Shown in pieces: positions 10,366 through 22,232 of a DNA stretch of 64,000 nucleotides (the stretch's first letter is position 1; the number at the start of each line of letters is the position of its first letter). Source of the stretch: Dicyema japonicum (Eukaryota; Dicyemida; Rhombozoa; Dicyemidae). Both the position numbers and the translations under genes were made by a program. The notes beneath the pieces were generated by a model. It was given only the letters and a program-made list of their open reading frames with translations. It had not been told where the DNA came from and did no database searches. The DNA is taken from positions 371,273-435,272 of the forward strand of contig RDEW01000020.1 in NCBI GenBank assembly GCA_011109175.1, written 5' to 3'.

Positions 10366-11364
10366 TCAATCATCGATATTACTAAATGCTTCCTCTTCAC
10401 GAATGTCCCCAACCTCACTCGAGCATCTAATCTCTTTATTAAAATGGTTATTATATTTTCTCCCCTTCAACCTTTTCCTTGAACTCCCGCAGGCCACTCC
10501 ACACTTATCGTCATCTAAAGTCGGTTCACTAATAGTGTTTTCCTTTCCATCCACCAGAAACGTGGCATCATTCTGCTTTCTGGGAAGTATCTGATATTGG
10601 AGAATAACGCGGATGTTTGAAAAAATTTTGAATAAAGTGCCAACGTAAATGTAAATCATTATGAAAGCCGACCATTCGAAGAAAGCTGTTATGCTGAGGA
10701 GAGTCTAAACTAAGACATAACCGTACATTTGTCCTCGCTGTGCAATGTATAATAAACCGTAGACAAAAAACTAATTTAAACAACGAAAATACACAAAATG
10801 ATGGCCAAAACGAAGGATGACGTCAATATGATCTGCAATCTGCAATGGAACTCTGAAAAATGATATGGATGTAGTTTGTAGATAATCACAGTCATTAACG
10901 ACATAGAAACTGCAAGAAACCCAAATCCTATCAATCCGCCAATCCGATGGACTGATACAATGGATTTCTAAAAAATAAACTTTAGGTACTTCAAAATTAA
11001 CTATAACAAGTAGTCCCACCACGCAGATCAGAAAAGAGACGAGGCTAAATAAATTAAGGGTGTTTTTCTGTCCTTTTTTCTGGAGAAGAATCCTTATAAG
11101 GTCATATTGGATGTAGAAAATCAGAATGTCTAAAATTAATAAACAAGGTGACTCATTGAGATCGATATACTCATGAAAAGTGAGAAAAACGAACTTTCAG
11201 GAGGATTTATGTAAAAATCACTAGAATTTGGAAGTTTAGTATTACCTAATGTATGGAATCAGTGGTAAATTGTCTGCAGAGTCAAGTTCCTTCCAAAATA
11301 CAGTGCCGAAAATTCCTATGAAACCACTTAAAATTGATGTTATAATTAAATAATTAGGATTCAT
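10366..11364 (-). CDS. DRAM/TMEM150 (Frag1/DRAM/Sfk1) family membrane protein
   Basis: Multi-pass membrane protein of the family that includes DRAM autophagy/lysosome proteins and TMEM150/Sfk1 plasma-membrane proteins. ATG at 11364, TGA at 10366-10368. Family marks in order: first membrane helix, then PYISDFYINPPES (the family's PYISDTG..PPES motif), helices around ICVVGLLVIVNFE and VHRIGGLIGFGFLAVSM, and a last helix around ITAFFEWSAFIMIYIYV (family E-W motif). A hydrophilic C-terminal tail of about 75 residues follows, longer than usual. Frame is maintained by five micro-introns: 11221-11245, 11130-11152, 10968-10989, 10771-10792 and 10705-10726 (22-25 nt, all GT-AG). No frame breaks. Subfamily (DRAM versus TMEM150) not decided. 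Confidence 0.8.
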
Positions 11365-11639
11365 TTTTTTTGGGTCAATGTTTATTATATCGATATTTAA
11401 TTTCCATTTAAATAATTAATTGTGGTTTAGAAATATAATTTTTTAAATGATCATTTTATTACGGAAAAAAGTAAGCAAATGGTCATACAGCGGCCGTCAT
11501 GACTGAGTGGATCTTCTCTCTAAGGATGGCAAACGAGATTCGCTCAAATAACCAGCAGCACTAAAAGGGGTCTCCTGATCGTGTAGAAATCCGATTCTTT
11601 AAACGCAGGTGCAAGGGAATCATAAATCTCAACGGAGAG

Positions 11640-11835
11640 TGGAACAAACAAAAAAATCATATAGTAGGACCCCGAACTTTGCCCGCTTCAACCTCTCGGC
11701 CTTCTTAGCCGCCGAAAATGCTCCAGAAACACTCTGCAGTAAGTCGCAAGGGGCAAAAGTGTCGGTGCAGGTGACGTTTCAGGCGAGAGGTTTCCTGGCT
11801 TCGAAAGGGAGGATGGTCAACCCATCTGGTTAAAA
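11640..11835 (-). mobile_element. LINE C-terminal fragment (family W)
   Basis: Minus-strand reading PDGLTILPFEARKPLA..VTCTDTFAP is the conserved domain that follows the reverse transcriptase in one LINE group (VPW..G+PL.WDVT..DTLA). Related pieces at 35405-35880 (plus) and 52080-52440 (minus), and the RT part at 12780-13700 may be the same insertion split by a SINE. Confidence 0.6.
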
Positions 11836-11955
11836 AATCGGGACTAAATAAATCAATGCTGATCAAAGATAAACTTTACAGGCGCTGATTTGACATCGAA
11901 GACCTCAAATCTGTCTGTATCTGTTTTAACTTTGAAAAAAAGGTTCACAACTTTC

Positions 11956-12031
11956 AAATCTATCGATATAATTGAAAATAGAAAGTAAAACGTTAGTGTA
12001 TAACAGAATAAAGGGTTGTTGGGTGAATGTA
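11956..12031 (+). repeat. 76-bp direct repeat, left copy
   Basis: Starts AAATCTATCGATATAATTGA and matches 13809-13884 with about four differences. It contains the end of an exon, a 22-nt intron and the first bases of the next exon (IKGCWV). The two copies flank 1.8 kb of LINE and SINE sequence. Confidence 0.85.
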
Positions 12032-12438
12032 AATGAGTTTATCGGCAATGTGGCCTACTTCCATGAGTAATCTTCAAACCGGAAATTGAATATATGTTCC
12101 GATATCGAACGGAAGATCCCGTTAATCTATGCGAGTTTCCCTCGCTGGGGGAAATAGGGAGCAGTCCTCAGGACATGTGCAAGCCTCTGTACGTAGAGGC
12201 TGTTCTTATGAGGAATAATTATGCATGCACATAAAGTAGACACAAGCTGTTTCTCAAAAAAACAGTTGTTTGCTGCATAGCTCTCCAATTGCACGCATGG
12301 TGATTGGAGATCCGAGGAATTTGTAATCTTTATCGTGCGTGGAAATAATTCCAGGTTGTAAATTCGCGAATGATGACACTCTTTTGAATAATTCTCTCCT
12401 GCAAGTCCACATTGTAGATTTCGTATTTTTTTTAAAGC

Positions 12439-12747
12439 CTTTTCACGAGAGCCATATTATTTTATAGCTCCGCATAGGCAGGACACACACTTTATTTAAG
12501 TAAAGAACAGTTAATTTTAGCTAATCGTAGACCAAGGAATGATCTTCACTTCTTTTTTCTTTTTCTTGTGTGAGTGTCCTTTGTAGACAATCCAGTTCCG
12601 CAGTGAGTATCCACTGATGACGGCGTCACTCGTCAAACCCTTTCTGCATCGTAGATGCGTGGAACCTTCCACCAGGTGAACAGCAGCGAGATTCGAACCT
12701 GTAGCTAAGCTACTTTTGCCTGACACCTAATTACTATGCCACCCGGC
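12439..12747 (-). mobile_element. tRNA-derived SINE, copy 2
   Basis: Full-length (about 309 bp), minus strand, from GCCGGGTGGCATAGTAATTA (right end) to the CTCGTGAAAA tail. Lies inside the material between the 76-bp direct repeats. Confidence 0.9.
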
Positions 12748-12779
12748 TAGATTTCGTATTTCTGCAATTTAATTCTGAC

Positions 12780-13700
12780 TTGGCTGGAATTATCACCTCC
12801 AAATCCTGGAAGACAGTATCTGGGTGTCCTCCGAGGACTTCATCCAGATATCATATGTTGAGGGATGAGCGGTTTGGTGATTTTCTCGTAGCGAAGCAGA
12901 GACAGAACAACAGGGTCCAAAGGATTTCCTTGTTGTCTCCGGAAGACGAAGGAATTAAGTATTCTTTGAAAATTAAGGATGAAGGTAGACTATAGGACTG
13001 ATTCACAAATTCTAAAATATTAGGACATTTTTCCATACACGCCTCCATGATATTGGCCTTTCATCCCAGGCGAAGAAGTCCTTGGTCTCCTACGGATAAA
13101 GAGGTTGGATCTTTCAGATGGTCAAGTCTCATTCCGTTGATCCCACAACTCCTACTAAGGGCAATATTCCGTATTACGACGAGAACATTATCGTTTGAAG
13201 CAGTCAGGGAATTCACTCCGGCTGAGGAAGCGAATAGGTGTAGGCTGTGAAGCGGAAGCGGATGTTTGCTCAGCAAAATGTTGTAGGCGTCTGTTTTTGC
13301 GGACAACTTGAGGAAAGTGCCCTGATGGCTGCGCAGATACCACATTCGATTAACTTCAAGCGAACAGTTTTCTTGAAACGCAGCATTTCCACTTCCTTGT
13401 TCGGACTATTTGTCTCCAAGTATGTTGAAAGATGGGTTCCTTCCATAAAAGAACGAATCCTGGTCCTCATAGCGGCAGTGAGAGACTCCTTTCTGTGACC
13501 ATCACGATCAAGTCCCAATGCGGAAGGCGCAAAGCGCACCCAGTTCATATAGCGCTCGTCCGGAGGGGATCTTCGATCGTATTGGAAAGGACCTTCGCAG
13601 CGACAGGGCGTACGACCTTCGGGATCTTCACCAGGATACTCCGCGGAGAACGTCTCTCAGAGATGAGGCGTCTACAAAGAATAATTTTTATTTTATTTAT
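12780..13700 (-). mobile_element. Degenerate LINE reverse transcriptase (family W)
   Basis: Minus strand: RIRSFMEGTHLSTYLETNS...GICAAIRALSSS then SRSCGINGMRLDHLKD, the G-x-x-G-x-R-x-x-H-L motif that opens the RT domain of this LINE group. Several stops and shifts. GC-richer than the host genes around it. Confidence 0.6.
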
Positions 13701-13808
13701 TAATCAAACAATAATATATTTAATTTATAGTAATTTAAAATAAAAATATTTATAAATAAATGTATTATTAATTATAATTAAAAATAATTAGAAGACTGGT
13801 TAACCTAA

Positions 13809-13884
13809 AAATCTATCGATATAATTGAAAATAGGAAGTAAAATGTTGGTGTATAACAGAATAAAGGGTTGTTGGGTGGATGTA
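13809..13884 (+). repeat. 76-bp direct repeat, right copy
   Basis: Partner of 11956-12031; here the downstream exon continues intact into the coiled-coil gene. Confidence 0.85.
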
Positions 13885-14232
13885 TTATCTACAAATAAAT
13901 ATGAGAATCCCATACTTTGGAAAAAAAGCCAAGCTAATAGAAGAAGAGCTGAAGCACTAGAAGAACTCAAAGATATCCTTCGAGTTCGGAGACTAGTACA
14001 TTACCCACTTGTTCAAGCAACTCGATTACTTCAAGAAGAACAATATATAAATGATACTCGCGAAAAGTATGAATTGAGTCAAGCCACGGCAGAACATAAC
14101 CGAACTAAACATCTAGAAAACATTAAAAACAAAGCAAGAAATCAGATTGATAAAGTTTTTGGGGTCAAACAACAAAAAGAAAGTCTTCTGCTGACAACTC
14201 AGTTGGGTCACTCCCTAAACTCTCTGTTTTAA
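13811..14232 (+). CDS. Charged coiled-coil protein, 3' exons (function unknown)
   Basis: Read as an exon ending SIDIIENRK, a 22-nt GT-AG intron (13838-13859), then a long exon IKGCWVDVLSTNKYENP... to a TAA at 14230-14232. The main exon gives about 123 residues, rich in Arg, Lys, Glu and Gln, and predicted helical (ANRRRAEALEELKDILRV). The true start is not here: exon 1 upstream is cut off at the direct repeat, and the left repeat copy still carries more of exon 1 (TLKKRFTTFK). Composition recalls small axonemal proteins such as CFAP141, but this is not an identification. Confidence 0.5.
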
Positions 14233-14559
14233 TTTAATTTTTATTATTTATTTATTCACTTCTCTCACTTCCATATTAGAAGGAGGTTACTTCCTCACTT
14301 CCTATATTATGGTATTTTTTAGCGGAAGTTATAGTTTTTAATTATTGATTGTTCTCAGATCATGTTCTAACCGAGTTTAAGATGTTTTTTTAAAATAGTG
14401 TAAACTAAATGTGTTTAAGATTATTGTCTCTCTTTTAGCGAAAAATATCATCCTTCACATCCGTAGATGAGAGAGGACAGAATAATTCAACGCACATAAT
14501 CAACATCGTTGATGCCACTCATGTGTACATGAAATTCACATGGCTTTTGACTTTCCGTT
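14233..14559. other. AT-rich, no gene recognised
   Basis: 3' flank of the coiled-coil gene; nothing recognisable. Confidence 0.4.
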
Positions 14560-16576
14560 GAGAGACTTAAGCTATGGGTTTACACCACCAGAGAATTTCT
14601 TGCGAGAATTCCCATAATTTCCCCTCAGACACCACCGGACTTTTAGAGACGTTTGATATCAGTACATCGTCCACGTAAATAATCACGTTAGGTCGAGAGC
14701 CGGGAAATCCCTCATAAATGTATTAAAGAGCAGAGGACGAATACTGAGCCTTTTGTCACTCCTCTCTTCATTAAAGATCGCTTTAGAAGTAAATCCTCCA
14801 CATCTCACAAATAATTTTATTCTTATCAGAAGATTCCTTAACCAATCCAGAAAGTTTTGGGATTTCAGCTGCGACTAACAGATACAACACTGCATCAAAC
14901 CAGACCTTCTCAATCTAGAGTTTTAGATGAAAAAACAATCATTGATGCAGAAGAGAGGTTGTTATGTGTAATTAGATCATTTTATATACTACAATTTATT
15001 TTTCTAATTTTTACTCATGTTATTCACTACCTATACGTCATGCCTGGGGAACCTGCCACTCCTGAAGCCCTTGTAACATTAATATAGTTATTATGGGGCG
15101 ATAAATTATTGACAGGTGTGAAATGTTGAATCTTTTGTTAAAAGGGATGGGGAGAATATTGTCCATCCAAGAAGAAATTTTGTCGATATGTTCTTGCAGG
15201 ACGAAAGAAGTGGCGAGAGGTAATGATGATATATTAAGCAAAAGAAATAAATTTGTCCTGGTTTGTTGGTATGTTAGTTAGATGAAGATTAAACAAGACT
15301 GGAGATAGGACCGAACCCCGAGGAACGCCGTTTGGAAGGTATCGATAATGATAGTATGTTGACTTAATAAAAGAACGACCGACCATGGAGAAAAGTATTC
15401 AACCATAATTTCAAACGGGATGAGATATTTGTAGAAAGAATTTTACTGTTAAGAACGTGTCTGAATGTCCGGTCAAAAGCTTTGTTGATATCAATAGCAA
15501 CAATTGTTTTTCCGGAAGTTTATCTTGAATCCATCGGCAATAAATTGAGTCAGTTTAGAATGTGGGTTGTAGTCAAGTGGCAGACACGAAAGCCACGTGG
15601 GGGTTAGAAGGATTTGGAGTATAAATTCCATTCATTGGTCTTGCATTTTAAAATTATTGATTTCAGAAAGATGTTCTATTCTACCCTCACCAGAGTTCAT
15701 CGATTTTATCCTCCTGCGTTCTTTGAAAAGTTTAATAATTTCAGGAAGGAAGTGGAGGCCACGATTAGCGATGAAACCACGAGGATTAAATTTTTTGTCA
15801 ACATCAATTAGACAGTTTGTGAAGAACTCGACAGCAACATCAAAAGAGCGGAGAGAAGCACAAGAATAGTCTTTGACTACACTTTCGGTCTCGTTTCTGC
15901 AAGAATCCCACTTTCCACGATTCTAGGTTATATGCGTCTTTGTGATCCTCATCTTTGTAGGTTGAAGGTAATTAAAATTGGGTTGTGGTCAGTTGGGAGA
16001 TTATAAAGGACATCCCATGGAGCATCGAGACCGATACTTTGAAAATAGAGGGAGATATTGGGGAAGTGTTAGAATGGTCACAACGAGTTGCAGAACAGAA
16101 TTATTCATAATAACCAAGTCCTCCATATGCAGAATTCGCACTCTAAGTTTATTAGGAGGATAGCCTTGCAGGATGATGAGCACCAAAATCACCACATAAG
16201 ATGCATTTTTCAATAGAAAAAAGTGGAAGTTCGGCGTATAGTTAGGAAGACACGATTATGTATAAATTGACAATACATGACTTGTTGATATAGATATGAG
16301 AGATTTAATAAAAGTTAAGGAATCAGTGAAAGGAATAGAAACGAGTACAAGAATAAGTAAACCACCCCCAACTGAGATAGAGGCGCGGTCGGAACGTAAT
16401 ACAGAATAGTTATTGAAGTAAGGAGTCTTGGATTTTGGTGTAAGTTTATAATCTTGGATAAAGGCAATGTTGACACAATGATTGTGCAAGAAGTTACGTA
16501 AATCAATATATTTTTTGTCATGTTCAATACTTTCCATGAAATAACAGTGGTACAGGGTTAGGTTCAACATCACCAC
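14560..16576 (-). mobile_element. Jockey-like LINE, degenerate
   Basis: Minus strand. AP-type endonuclease start at 16250-16576 (LRNFLHNHCVNIAFIQDYKL, then GGGLLILV), linker, then reverse transcriptase pieces: TQFIADGF near 15540, a SIPFE/GV-type block, and IIYVDDVLISN near 14690 (the YxDD catalytic box, with V-D-D). Many stops, so inactive. Confidence 0.7.
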
Positions 16577-16592
16577 ACCTGATTAAAGAAAT

Positions 16593-17041
16593 CTAGGAAC
16601 TTTGCGCACGTCCCGTAGCATCTACCAGTTGTTTGGTAAGGGAAATAAGTTGGCCATTCCAGAAAGGAACGAAAGAGCCATCAACTTTTCCCCACCACTT
16701 GGAGGTTCCCGTAAGGATATCTTTAATTGTCGTAATATCTTGCATTGGTACCATTTTGAGAAATTCTTCATAAATATTAAAATCTGAATCACAGTCTCTA
16801 ACAAAGATTTCTAATTGTGCATTATCAACAATGTCGACTGTTTCATTGATCGCAATTGAAAAATAGTCAAATTTTAACAATTCAGACTTTAATTGGTGTT
16901 TCAAACGCACTTGACATTGACAAATATGATTTACAAATACTATTAAAAATTAACATGATTTTTTGTGTTTTATAGCCATTAATCGGGCCACACTTATGCT
17001 TGTCAAGGTCCGCCTGAGGGTTGCATGTTTGACACCCCTGG
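16593..17041 (-). mobile_element. Internally deleted hAT element (GTF2IRD2/ZBED-like)
   Basis: The 5' end is at 17041 (CAGGGGTGTCAAACATGCAA on the minus strand). The first exon start SMSSAFET then jumps directly to the transposase segment YFSIAINETVDIVDNAQLEIFVRD, typical of GTF2IRD2-like hAT proteins. The plus-strand element at 58690-60080 has about 500 bp of zinc-finger coding sequence between these same two points, so this copy has lost it. Confidence 0.7.
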
Positions 17042-17599
17042 TCTAGTAGATAGACATGCCTCACAACTTTTTTATTTGTATTTATTATGTCGAAAGCTTG
17101 TAAGATATACTCACATGACGTGAATTTCTATTTATGGCACGATGAACTACTATGCCCCATACTGAGATATTAACTATGATGCGTGTATTTGATTTTTAAG
17201 ATTTTTTCCAGAAAGGATCAGAGATTTATGGGCGTGATTTAACGCCAGCCAAAGTTTCTTTAGCTTAAACCGAAATGTTCTAAAATTTCATAACTTTCGG
17301 TGTATTCATGAGGAGTGAACTCTTATGTAATTGGATCTGCATTTAACCAATTAGTCGCTATCTCGAAAGACAACGTAGATACTGATCATTAGTTGAACAC
17401 AATAAACGCTTTCTCCTTACTAATAAACTGAAAACGTTAAGAAAGACTAAATTTGGTATGGGTGAGTCGGTGGAGAATGTGATTCCCCCAGCACCTAGTA
17501 AGCTGAAACACAGCGAACTATGTCATAACTAGGGCGAACTAAAAAATTATTGGTTGACATACCTAAGATAGCAAAATAGTACCAAATTAAAGCTAAGGT
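17042..17599. other. AT-rich, no gene recognised
   Basis: Nothing recognisable on either strand. Confidence 0.4.
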
Positions 17600-18280
17600 T
17601 ATTGTAAAGTATTATTTTAAAGAATTTATGATTCTTGAGGATGGTGCGCTATATTGTCGACTCTGTGTAATATAAAATGCGAGAAAAGGCAAAAAAAAAG
17701 GCATTTTGTAAAATACCATCAAAATTTATTTTGATGAAAATTCATTGAGTTTTGCGATATAACAATTATTTTTTTAGATAATCTGACCAAATCGCACCAG
17801 AGACACATTGACCAATATTCCAAAAATGATGATTGGGCTCTACAAGTAACCAGAGCATTTTAAAGTCTGATATTCCACTAAACAAACTACCTATGCCGTG
17901 GCTTAGAGAATTGTTTTACAGAAACTTTGTACGAGTTCCCTCACCGTTAGTTAGCAGTCTATGTGACCTTATCTGAAGCTTTTCGAACATTCCAGGTTTC
18001 CGAATAATGTCGCTATTGCAGATATTATTATCAAAGTACACGCTTCAGAATTGAACAAGCATGTGATGGTTTAGAATCGTTGGAATTTGGAAATGACAAC
18101 AAATCTATTAAAGAATACATAAATAAAAGGCTTCAAAAAATGATATTTCAAGCATAATTAAAATGACTAATTCACACATATCTCCTGCCGAGTATTCATA
18201 ACTCCTGAATTGTTAGCCAACTTAGTGCTCGGTTGAACGTTGTTTATCTGAGATAAAGAATTTTCTTAGATCCAAGACAT
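17600..18280 (+). pseudogene. CGGBP1-like / BED hAT transposase remnant
   Basis: Plus strand with many breaks: LEDGALYCRLC (start of a BED-type zinc finger), then a KGKKK basic run, QVTRAF, SDIPLNKLPMPWLRELF. The last word is the hallmark of CGGBP1-like and related hAT-derived proteins. Frame is not maintained. Confidence 0.5.
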
Positions 18281-18548
18281 TTTCTACCAGGAAATTTAGA
18301 AAATTATGTAATTTGTATGTGTAACAAAAAGTTTTAGTTTTTTATTGTTAGTTATAAAGTTGAATTTTTGGGTTAATTTTTTTAGTTTTTAGGTTAATGA
18401 AGTTAGTTTTTTTAGGTTAAATTTATTATTTTTTAGGTTAAACATAATTCGCCCTAGTCATAACCATCGATAAATACAATAAAAAGTGAATTTAAAGTGA
18501 TAAATTGTTAATAAAGTAATGAATAGTTATTACAAGAACGGAGAGCCG

Positions 18549-20505
18549 CTAAATAAAGGACCACTTAGTATTTGGGTCACCACATTCAACCATCTCCAAC
18601 AATCTTGTTTCGGCGTTCACAGCCAGGCATTTTAAACTTTCGGGGTGCATAAGAAAGCCTGATTTCTGAGATAAAAATAAAATTCAACATGAAAGAATAT
18701 TTGGGAGTCTTTAAATCCTTGCATTCCTCACCGAAAAGTCATCATAATATGTGAGGCAGAAATCATCTCGTCTGAGTTTGTTTTCCGTCGAATGGAACCA
18801 AATCTGATATAATTCAAATAATAAACCTGGGTTTCTGCTTTCGTCACAAATCAACCCCAAAACGGGGAGATTCACATTGGTGTCGTCAGCTGGGTGGTCG
18901 AGGCACAATTCAGTGTCCTTGTTTTTGATCTATTAGGTATGGGGGATTGTATGAACCTGTCCCGAGTTCTGTGCCCTTTTTGGGTTAAATTTGGAGGGAT
19001 ATATGTTATCCAAGTACCATTCGAAGGACTGACAATTCAGCTTCTTTCTGAGTTCGATTCTGTCAGAGATATCTCCGTAATCCAAGGTCTTTGAATGAGT
19101 GAATTGATTACTTTTCTGACGTGCGAAGAATTAATGAAGTAATATTTGTATTCGTCCATCCACACGTGGGCTAGTCGCAGTGAATTTATGGTGAAACACA
19201 TCCATCTTTATTTCTGACTGATATGGATTTTGGTACGGAAGATGTGCCCCACTAACGAACAAGGATGCATTAGAAGAGATCCCCCACACATCCAAGTCTA
19301 CATATTGGGTTAAATTATACTCTGAAAGATATCTCCAAGTTTTCACCTCCCCAAATCTCCATTCCGGGTCATATGCTCCCATTTCATAAAAACTTTGCGA
19401 TTCACAGCAAAGAGTCCCCCAGCAATAGTAGGGGTTCTGATTTGTCACGAAAATACCAACCTGATTGGATCTGCCTCTGAGATTCGTCCTGTGAGGTCTT
19501 CGTATGTTGGGGAGTGCCATTTGAACACAAGATTCCACGAGAACCCACCGATTTGATATACCAACCAATCGGTACAAACCGCAGAGTCATATCATCAATC
19601 GCGTTGATATTGGGGGTAACGATTGTTTTGTTATTTTGTTTGACCACACTCAGAAGAGGTTCAATCCAACCTATGAATGTTAGAATATCTTCTACCAGGT
19701 GTTGTCTCACAATGGGAGTCAAGGAATGAGGACATCTCCCGTAGCTTTCTTTGCCCCCTCCAATCGAGCCCGAATCAGTCCAGCCCTTTTTGGGAGACGA
19801 ACAAGCTTTACACGTTTTTTGAAGGTTTGATTAATGTAAGTCTCCAAAGAGAGACTAGTCAGTCGTTCTTTGCATAATTGTGACTAAATACCAAGATTTC
19901 GCATCGTCCACCAAAATGATCTCCTTGACCAGTCTGGAGGGAGATCTGTCGAGGGAGTAAACTGTTCTCAGCAAAGTGGAAAGTGCCTCATTGTGGAAGC
20001 AAATTATGACTGAGGACGTAGGCAGTGTGGAAACATCATATTTTATATTTTTACATCTAAATTTGTAATTATTGTTTTTAATTTCCAAATGGAAATTTAA
20101 TGTAAAATGAAAATTACTCTGGAAGTCTCCCATCGATGACCCTTCTTCTAAGAGAAATCCTGTCGCTGGCAAATTGGTTGAATTCATTATTTTTGAATCC
20201 CAAGTTGTATTCCTTCATGAGGGGCGGACTCATGTTGTAGGATTCCATGGAAAATCCCTTCCCATATTCACCTGTAATTAGCCAACCTAAAAACCTGGAT
20301 CATCATCACTGACAACGTAATCAATGAGGGAAATGTTCATGGAAACTCCTCCCATTATGGAGGATCTTCGACGAATTGGTATACTGATGGGAAGTTTCAT
20401 GCTACTGGAGTTGATTGTGAGTATTGAGATTAATGATGTAAACATAATTACAGATACAAAAATTATAATTCTGGATTTTCTTCTTGTAAAGTTAACATTA
20501 TTCAA
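18549..20505 (-). CDS. Polypeptide N-acetylgalactosaminyltransferase (GALNT) with ricin lectin domain; frame-broken
   Basis: Golgi type II enzyme that starts mucin-type O-glycans by adding GalNAc to Ser/Thr. ATG at 20505, one membrane helix at residues about 13-30 ([17 protein letters not shown]), stem, then [37 protein letters not shown], the metal-binding FLDSHCE (DxH) at 19706-19726, [44 protein letters not shown] and a ricin-type lectin domain ([33 protein letters not shown]) to a TAG at 18549. Introns are 22-27 nt except one of about 37 nt and one of 61 nt near 20045-20110. At least four frame breaks: 19725-19729, about 19548, 19388-19392 (A run) and 19366-19368 (G run), and likely more in the lectin part. 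All catalytic residues survive, so assembly error or very recent decay. Confidence 0.85.
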
Positions 20506-20629
20506 ATTAGGAATTTTGTTGTGGTGTTTGTAAATTTTAAAATTTTATTTTATTAAATTTAAATTTTTTTAATATAATTTAATTTAATTAATACAAAAAA
20601 TTATTCCTCCATTCATCTGCTGAATTATT

Positions 20630-20757
20630 CTTCCATTCACTGAGGGATCTGGCTAAGAATAGAGAATCTGGAACAAGCTAACTCTTTCTTTTATATTTTT
20701 TCTGCACATGCGGGACTATAAATATTATGGCTTTCGTGAAAGTGCTAATAATTATAT
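20630..20757 (+). mobile_element. RTE-like LINE 3' end only
   Basis: The stretch from GAGGGATCTGGCTAAGAATA to CTGCACATGCGGGACTATAA and GGCTTTCGTGAAAGTGCTAA matches the 3' end of the RTE-like LINE at 51600-51768. Its last 60 bp also match the SINE tail. Confidence 0.7.
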
Positions 20758-21757
20758 CTCCATTTATACAGCACTGAAGACTTCGAGAGCAATGGCTCTT
20801 GATGTTACTAAAGCATTTGATTCAGTCTCTTAGAAACGGATATCAACCCTAATCTGAAAAGATGCCACTAAGAGCGGAAGGTGTGAGAAGATAATCTGCA
20901 ACAATGTGAAATTTAAATAATTGGGGTGCCCCAAGATCCCCATTATCACCAACATTGTTCAATTTGTATACACACTCAAGTTGAAAACTGTCTCCTCCTG
21001 TCATATGCAGACGATATAGTCATTGTTACAAGGGACTATGAAGTCACCGTTCAAATGGTTCAGTGAATGCTCTATTCCTTAAACAAATAGTTGGAAGGAC
21101 TACTCCTGGAAGCATCGTCTACAAAATCTTTTGTGACCTTCTTTACATCTTGCAGACAACATTATAAAAGGAGGTCTAAGACCACGATATGGCGATGATC
21201 CCTCTTACGGTCACACCGACCATCCTGGAATGATGTTTGACCATGGACTTACTTTCGCAAAACATGTTGAGAATATTGCGACTGCAGAACTTACTAGAAT
21301 GAGGATTATTAGATAATCTCAAAACCCCACGAAAGAAACTCTGCGTCCTTTTTCGCTGTCTACCAGAATTGTACAACCGGCAATGACCTACTCAAGTGAA
21401 TCGTGGTCAACTACCATTTACCTCACCTCTCTCCAGAAACTTTCTTGAAGCAGTTTACGCCTAAAAAACACAATATTTGAAATAACTACATGTCATTTCT
21501 GGAAAACCATCCAGGATTCTCGCCCATGTTGGTCTGGGGTCACTTAGTTAGGAACTTTTTTTCCTTTTAACCCAGTGATCCTGGGGTAATAATTAATACT
21601 GAGATAATTGAAATCATTTTTGTCCGGCTTTGTTAAACGTCCACCTGAGTAGCATACCCGAGCTGTAAGATACGCTGGTCCTGTTCTATGTAGATGACTT
21701 GATCATCGCAGCTCAGGATAGAAACATCACCGCCGCCTCAGCCTATCTCCAAAAACA

Positions 21758-21922
21758 CTTGGATTCTCTAGAGTCTTGGTTGTCAACCAATCATCTCTCC
21801 TTCTAAGTCCATCATCACGGTATTTACTAAACATACAACCGTAGCTTGGATTCTCTAGAGTCTTGGTTGTCAACCAATCATCTCTCCTTCCATGTCCAGC
21901 ATCACGGTATTCACTAAACATA
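21758..21922 (+). repeat. 87-bp tandem duplication inside the LINE
   Basis: Unit 1 is 21758-21844; unit 2 starts at 21845 (CTTGGATTCTCTAGAGTCTT in both) and is interrupted at 21922 by the SINE. Unit 1 therefore preserves the uninterrupted target sequence ACTAAACATACAACCGTAG. Confidence 0.9.
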
Positions 21923-22232
21923 GCCGGGTGGCATAGTGGTTAGGTGTCGGGCTAAAGTGACTTAGGTTACGAGTTCGATTCTCGATGCTGTTCACCTGGT
22001 GGAAGGTTCCACGCATCTACGATACCAAAAGGGTTTGGCGAGTGACGCCGTCATCAGTGGATATTCACTGCGGAACTGGATTGTCTAGAAAGGACCCACA
22101 CACAAGAAAAAGAAAAAAGAAGTGAAGATCATTCCTTGGTTCTACGATTAGTTAAAATTAACTGTTCTTTACTTAAATAAAGTGTGTCCTGTCTATGCGG
22201 AGCTATAAATATTATGGCTCTCGTGAAAAGGC
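21923..22232 (+). mobile_element. tRNA-derived SINE, copy 3 (full length)
   Basis: Begins GCCGGGTGGCATAGTGGTTA (A box TGGCATAGTGG), B box GAGTTCGATTC near 21970, body with GATGACGGCG-like word in reverse, A-rich AAGAAAAAGAAAAAAGAAGT segment and tail ATAAATATTATGGCTCTCGT. Followed by CTGTTATTATTA and then the rest of the LINE target. Confidence 0.95.

Noticed and set aside
21923-22000. tRNA gene
   Set aside because: A and B boxes are present, but the sequence is the head of a 310-bp SINE found in six places and does not close a proper acceptor stem.
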